Positions 60,438 to 64,000 of a stretch of DNA of 64,000 nt are shown piece after piece. Each line of letters opens with the position of its first letter. Positions within the stretch are counted from its first letter, which is position 1. Below the pieces are notes generated by a model. It was given only the letters and a program-made list of their open reading frames with translations, made no database searches and had not been told where the DNA came from. The stretch is from NCBI GenBank assembly GCA_045805505.1, contig JBJMLA010000003.1, positions 19,188 to 83,187 on the forward strand. The letters run 5' to 3'. Source of the stretch: BP-464 sp045805505 (GTDB lineage: Bacteria; Actinomycetota; Thermoleophilia; Solirubrobacterales; Solirubrobacteraceae). Position numbers and translations under genes: made by a program.

Positions 60438-61606
60438 GCCGGGCGCCGGCGACCGACCGCGAACCGGAAGGCCAGGCCCGCGGCCAGGCCCCAGAACGCG
60501 CTCGAGACGCTGAGCACCGTGATGCCGGAGGCGGCGACGACGAAGGTGACGATCGCCGCCTCCCGCAGGCCTTCCTCGGCCGTCGCGGCGGCGAGCGATG
60601 CCGCCAGCGCGCCGAGCAGCGCGAGACCCGCGACCGCCTCGATGACCAGCACCGGCGACGCCGCTATGAACGCGGTGGCCAGCGGCGCGGCGACGCCGAG
60701 CGCGACGTAGAACGCCCCGTTGCTGACCGAGGCGACCCAGCGCCGCGCCGGGTCCGGATGCGCCTCGGGCCCGGCGCACAGCGCCGCGGTGATCGCGGCG
60801 AGGTTGACCGCGTGCGCGCCGAACGGCGCGCCGGCCATCGTCGCGGCGCCCGTGGCGGTCAGGATCGGGCGCAGCGGCGGCCGGTACCCGAAGTTGGCCA
60901 TGACCGCGAGCCCCGGAAGGTTCTGCGAGGCCATGGTCACGACGAAGAGCGGAATGGCCAGCCCGAAGACCGCTCCGGCGCTCAGCGACGGCGAGGTCGC
61001 GGTGACCTGCGGGAGCAGGCTCCCGGCCAGGTGCACCGGGCGGTCGATGAGGATCGCCACGATCGCCGCCGCGAGCGCGCCCGGCACCGCCCACGGCCGC
61101 GCGAAGCGCATCAGCACGGCCCACGTCAGCACCACCGGCCCGGCCAGCCAGGGAAGGTCGGCGACCGCCTCGACGGGCTTGACGCACAGCGGCAGCAGGA
61201 CGCCGGCCAGCATCGCCGCCGCGATCGGCGCGGGGATCGCCGCGATGGCCGCGGCGAGGGGCCGGACGAAGCCGGAGAGCACGATCAGCGCGCCGCAGAG
61301 CATGAACGCGCCGACCGCCGCGGCGAAACCGCCGTCGATGTGGCCGGCCGAGACCAGCAGCGCGGCGCCGGGCGTCGACCACGCGACGGTGATCGGCACC
61401 CGGGTCCGCAGCCCGAGGCCGATCGCCACCAGCCCCATCAGCACGCACAGGGCCAGCAGCCCGGACGCGGCCTGCGCCGGCGTCGCGCCCACCGCCCGCA
61501 GCCCGGCGAGGACCACCGCGAACGTGCTCGCGAACCCGACGATCGCCGCGACGAGGCCGGCGAGCACCGGCTGGGCCAGGCCCGCGGTTGGCGTGTCGTC
61601 AGCCAC
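60434..61606 (-). CDS. Benzoate/H+ symporter BenE family transporter
   Basis: 390 residues with about 12 hydrophobic helices. BenE features: STFAVVLAGLRAVGATPAQAASG, PITVAWSTPGAALL near the start, and PFGAHAVNLAAITAALCAGPE in the middle, of the 7+7 UraA-type fold. Imports benzoate or another aromatic acid with protons. No catabolic genes for aromatics are next to it. The start is GTG at 61606 with TAGGGT (61613-61618) 6 nt upstream, leaderless. Confidence 0.9.
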   Translation of the reverse strand: MADDTPTAGLAQPVLAGLVAAIVGFASTFAVVLAGLRAVGATPAQAASGLLALCVLMGLVAIGLGLRTRVPITVAWSTPGAALLVSAGHIDGGFAAAVGAFMLCGALIVLSGFVRPLAAAIAAIPAPIAAAMLAGVLLPLCVKPVEAVADLPWLAGPVVLTWAVLMRFARPWAVPGALAAAIVAILIDRPVHLAGSLLPQVTATSPSLSAGAVFGLAIPLFVVTMASQNLPGLAVMANFGYRPPLRPILTATGAATMAGAPFGAHAVNLAAITAALCAGPEAHPDPARRWVASVSNGAFYVALGVAAPLATAFIAASPVLVIEAVAGLALLGALAASLAAATAEEGLREAAIVTFVVAASGITVLSVSSAFWGLAAGLAFRFAVGRRRPA

Positions 61607-61644
61607 GGCCGAACCCTACGGCCCGGTCGCCGGCGACAGGTCGC

Positions 61645-61812
61645 TCAGTCGCGGCGCTGCGAGCGGTTGTCGCCGACCTTGCGCCCCCACAGCAGGGCGG
61701 CGAGGCCCAGGATCATGGGCACGGCGCCGGCGGCGGCGCCGACCAGGGCGGCGAGCAGGGCGCCGACGAGGAACAGCGGCAGCGCGATCATCATGCGCTT
61801 CTCGTCGCTCAC
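61645..61812 (-). CDS. Small two-helix membrane protein
   Basis: 55 residues from a GTG at 61812 (MSDEKRMMIALPLFLVGALL at the start). Two hydrophobic stretches at about 8-30 and 31-43 joined by a Gly/Ala turn, then a basic tail (WGRKVGDNRSQRRD). It is short but codon use and position, 12 bp after the gene at 61825-62196 on the same strand, support it. No family assigned. Confidence 0.6.
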   Translation of the reverse strand: MSDEKRMMIALPLFLVGALLAALVGAAAGAVPMILGLAALLWGRKVGDNRSQRRD

Positions 61813-61824
61813 GCGACCGCGTCC

Positions 61825-62196
61825 CTACGGAAGCTCACGCGCGGCCCACACCTGCGAGACCACGGCACCGCCCGCCACGCCGACCATGATCGGCAGCGCG
61901 GAGCTCGGGAGGTTGCGGCGGTGGGCGACGGTTACGGCGAGGTCGGTGAGGTCCATCAGGGCCATCGTCCCGATCGTGCGCTTGCCGACGCCGGGCGTCC
62001 CGGAGACGTGCACGCCGATGAAGCCCAGGAGGATCTCGCGGGCCCCGAACGAGCGCGTCAGCAGGTCGAAGGCCGGGCGCTGCGCTTCCTTCTCGCCCAC
62101 CCAGCCGGCCATCACCTTCGACGGCGCGGCCATCATGGCCACGCCGAAGACGAGGCGTCCAGCCGAGACCGCCTTGGCGACCCCGACCGGGTTCAC
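61825..62196 (-). CDS. Hypothetical membrane protein (DUF4267-like)
   Basis: 123 residues with about four hydrophobic segments; the first half reads GRLVFGVAMMAAPSKVMAGW and RSFGAREILLGFIGV. This resembles small DUF4267-type membrane proteins. The GTG start shares one base with the rpmA stop (TAGTG), so it is translated as a continuation of the rplU-rpmA operon. Confidence 0.65.
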   Translation of the reverse strand: MNPVGVAKAVSAGRLVFGVAMMAAPSKVMAGWVGEKEAQRPAFDLLTRSFGAREILLGFIGVHVSGTPGVGKRTIGTMALMDLTDLAVTVAHRRNLPSSALPIMVGVAGGAVVSQVWAARELP

Positions 62197-62456
62197 TACT
62201 CGGCGGCGTCCGGGATGACGTTCACGACGCGCTTGGAGCGCTTCGTCGTGAACTCCAGCGTGCCGGCGGCCTTGGCGAACAGCGTGTCGTCCTTGCCGAT
62301 GCCGACGCCCTCGCCCGGGTTGAAGCGGGTGCCGCGCTGGCGGACGATGATCTCGCCGCCGGTCACGTACTCGCCGGCGAAGACCTTCACGCCCAGGCGC
62401 TGGGCGTTGGAGTCGCGGCCGTTGCGGGAGGAGCCGAGCCCCTTCTTGTGCGCCAT
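62196..62456 (-). CDS. rpmA: 50S ribosomal protein L27
   Basis: 86 residues. Begins directly with MAHKKGLGSSRNGRDSNAQR, so no N-terminal cleavage extension as in Firmicutes; L27's tail reaches the peptidyl transferase centre. GGEIIVRQRGTRFNPG is the core signature. It is 1 bp from the rplU stop region and followed by two small membrane protein genes instead of obgE. Confidence 0.98.
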   Translation of the reverse strand: MAHKKGLGSSRNGRDSNAQRLGVKVFAGEYVTGGEIIVRQRGTRFNPGEGVGIGKDDTLFAKAAGTLEFTTKRSKRVVNVIPDAAE

Positions 62457-62765
62457 CTAGCTGCCCACCTTGATGTCGGTGACTTCCAGGCGGGTGAGCT
62501 CCTGCCGGTGACCGGCGAGCTTCTTGTAGCCCCGCTTGGGCTTGAACTTGAAGACCCGGAGCTTCGGGCCGCGCTCGTGGCCGAGGACCTTGGCGGAGAC
62601 GGTCGCCTTGGCGAGCGCGTCGCCGAAGGAGATCTCGTCGGACCGCACGAGGATCGGGTCGAGCTTGACGGTGGCACCTTCTTCGGCGGTCAGTCGCTCG
62701 ACAAGGAGCTTCTGCCCCTTCTCGACGCGGTACTGCTTTCCACCGGTCTTGACGATTGCGTACAT
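62457..62765 (-). CDS. rplU: 50S ribosomal protein L21
   Basis: 102 residues from the ATG at 62765 (MYAIVKTGGKQYRVEKGQ). Complete, with the C-terminal FKPKRGYKKLAGHRQELTRL. An in-frame upstream start would lie in the RNase E/G gene end and is rejected. It follows the RNase E/G gene by 7 bp and precedes rpmA without gap. Confidence 0.98.
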   Translation of the reverse strand: MYAIVKTGGKQYRVEKGQKLLVERLTAEEGATVKLDPILVRSDEISFGDALAKATVSAKVLGHERGPKLRVFKFKPKRGYKKLAGHRQELTRLEVTDIKVGS

Positions 62766-62772
62766 GGCTTCT

Positions 62773-64000
62773 CTACTCAGCTGATTCGGTAGCGGCTGCC
62801 TTGGCAGCGGAACGGCGCCGGCCACCTCTGCGGCCACGGCGCCGAGGCTTGGAGTCTACCGCCTCTTCCCCGTCGCCCTCGAAGGTCTGGGCGGGGGTTC
62901 CGGCGGGCACCTGCTCGGGCTCGCCGATCACGGTGGCGCGGGCCGACGTGCGCCCCGCCTCGTCGATGCGGACGAGCACCTTGGAGCCCACGAGCCGGCC
63001 GCCGCCCGACACGCTGATGATGTAGCCGTCGATCTTGGCCACGGCGTCGTCGACGTTGTACATGTGCGGCTCGACGATCTGGACCTTGATCTCGTCGCCG
63101 GCCGAGAACGGCACGGCGCGCTCGGCGATCTCGTCGGCCTTGCCCTCCTCGACGACCTCGAAGTGGTCGAGCGGAAGACCCTCCGAGCCCTCGAAGAAGA
63201 AGACCTTGCCGGTCTCGGTCTCGAGCTGGTGCAGGACGCGGGCGTTGTCACCCGTGAACTGCGCGCTGACGCGCGGGTTGATGCGCACCAGGAACGCCTC
63301 GACGCGCTTGAGCGACCTGGTGGCCACGTCGCGCATGCGGCGCTCGAGCTCGATCGCGATGGTCTCCTCGGACTTGATGACGCCCTCGCCCTCGCAGGTC
63401 GGGCACGGGCGGCTCATGATCTCGCGCACGCCCTCGGTGACGTTCTGGCGGGTCATCTCGACCAGGCCGAGCTTGGAGATCTCGGCGGTGAACGTCTTGG
63501 TGCGGTCCTCGGCGAGCGCGCCGCGCAGCGTCTTGAGCACAGCGTCGCGGTTGCGGGCCCGCGCCATGTCGATGAAGTCGATGACGATGATGCCGCCTAT
63601 GTCGCGCAGCCGCAGCTGCTTGACGACCTCGTCGGCCGCCTCGAGGTTCGTCTTGGTGATCGTGTCCTCCAGGCGGGCCTGCTTGCCGCGCCCGACGAAC
63701 GAGCCGGAGTTGACGTCGATGACCGTCAGCGCCTCGGCGTAGTCGATCAGCAGGTAGCCCCCCGACGGCAGGTCGACGCGCTTGCTCATCAGCCCGTCGA
63801 TGACGGCGTCGACGCCCCACTCCTCGAACAGCGGCTTCTTGCCGCTGTGCAGCTCGACGCGGTCGACCAGCTCGGGCGCGGTGCGCGAGAAGAACGAGAC
63901 GAGCCGATGGTGCTGCTTCTCGTCGTCGACGACCGCCCGCTCGAAGTGCTCGGAGAAGATGTCGCGCACGACGCGCACCGACAGGTCGGCCTCCTGGAAG
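62773..64000 (-). CDS. Ribonuclease E/G family protein (5' end beyond the window)
   Basis: About 408 residues are visible; the frame stays open to the last base (…FQEADLSVRVVRDIF). RNase E/G catalytic part: metal-binding Asp residues in LTVIDVNSG and IVIDFIDMARARNRD, LGLVEMTRQNV, and the zinc-link CPTCEGEG. A C-terminal extension follows, ending in an Arg/Gly/Ala-rich RNA-binding tail (RRRGRRGGRRRSAAKAA). The S1 domain must lie outside the window. Endonuclease for mRNA decay and rRNA processing; upstream of rplU-rpmA as in many actinobacteria. Confidence 0.93.
   Translation of the reverse strand, partial: FQEADLSVRVVRDIFSEHFERAVVDDEKQHHRLVSFFSRTAPELVDRVELHSGKKPLFEEWGVDAVIDGLMSKRVDLPSGGYLLIDYAEALTVIDVNSGSFVGRGKQARLEDTITKTNLEAADEVVKQLRLRDIGGIIVIDFIDMARARNRDAVLKTLRGALAEDRTKTFTAEISKLGLVEMTRQNVTEGVREIMSRPCPTCEGEGVIKSEETIAIELERRMRDVATRSLKRVEAFLVRINPRVSAQFTGDNARVLHQLETETGKVFFFEGSEGLPLDHFEVVEEGKADEIAERAVPFSAGDEIKVQIVEPHMYNVDDAVAKIDGYIISVSGGGRLVGSKVLVRIDEAGRTSARATVIGEPEQVPAGTPAQTFEGDGEEAVDSKPRRRGRRGGRRRSAAKAAATESAE

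Overview
The window is very GC-rich bacterial chromosome, almost fully coded, with one tRNA, no recognisable transposase, integrase, phage gene or CRISPR array. Gene content points to an actinobacterium of the Thermoleophilia / Solirubrobacterales type (Conexibacter, Solirubrobacter and Patulibacter relatives). The reasons are the hrcA-dnaJ-prmA, lepA, rpsT, holA-comEC-comEA, leuS, rsfS-nadD-proA-proB-obgE and rpmA-rplU-RNase E/G blocks, secreted proteins with Thr/Pro linkers and Cys-rich C-terminal domains, PelF-like glycosyltransferases, and many promoters of TANNNT form lying 6-10 nt before the start codon (leaderless or nearly leaderless mRNAs). The taxon is an inference from these traits.

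Layout. 1-3.1 kb: YqeY, an SLH-like/NlpC-P60 secreted hydrolase, an iron-permease-family protein and a type II NADH dehydrogenase. 3.2-12.2 kb: the most interesting locus, a degenerate GGDEF/HD-GYP membrane protein followed by a tightly coupled series of a response-regulator/PP2C phosphatase, a GAF/HD-GYP protein, a STAS protein, an RsbW-like kinase, two PelF-like glycosyltransferases and a PelG-like membrane protein. This looks like an exopolysaccharide operon ruled by a partner switch, with no sigma factor present. 12.2-16.0 kb: prmA, dnaJ, hrcA and a HadAB-like dehydratase pair. 16.1-20.4 kb: EamA exporter and MocR regulator sharing one short promoter region, an SDR, a fructosamine-kinase-family protein and a low-molecular-weight phosphatase. 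20.4-23.5 kb: response regulator, HEAT-repeat membrane protein and processive-type GT2, a second polysaccharide module; its two divergent genes appear to start at AUC. 23.5-32.8 kb: secreted proteins (alpha/beta hydrolase, CSLREA/choice-of-anchor protein, two paralogous beta-propeller proteins flanking an aldo/keto reductase). 32.9-47.5 kb: lepA, murJ, a small winged-helix regulator, rpsT, a beta-helix protein, holA-comEC-comEA, a six-module secreted protein, leuS. 47.6-54.5 kb: coiled-coil protein, a structured non-coding stretch, tRNA-Ala(GGC), EAL-DICT protein, rsfS-nadD-proA-proB-obgE. 54.5-64 kb: an accessory island (SDR, TolB-like propeller, MarR-GNAT fusion, class III-like alcohol dehydrogenase, DUF2269 protein, BenE transporter, small membrane proteins), then rpmA, rplU and the 3' part of an RNase E/G gene cut by the window end.

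The housekeeping genes form a ladder that is nearly all on the minus strand; accessory genes, mostly on the plus strand, fill the gaps. Two short palindromic repeat families (GGGTCTGACCC core; GAGTGGACA...TTGACGGG) are present, one copy lying in frame inside prmA.
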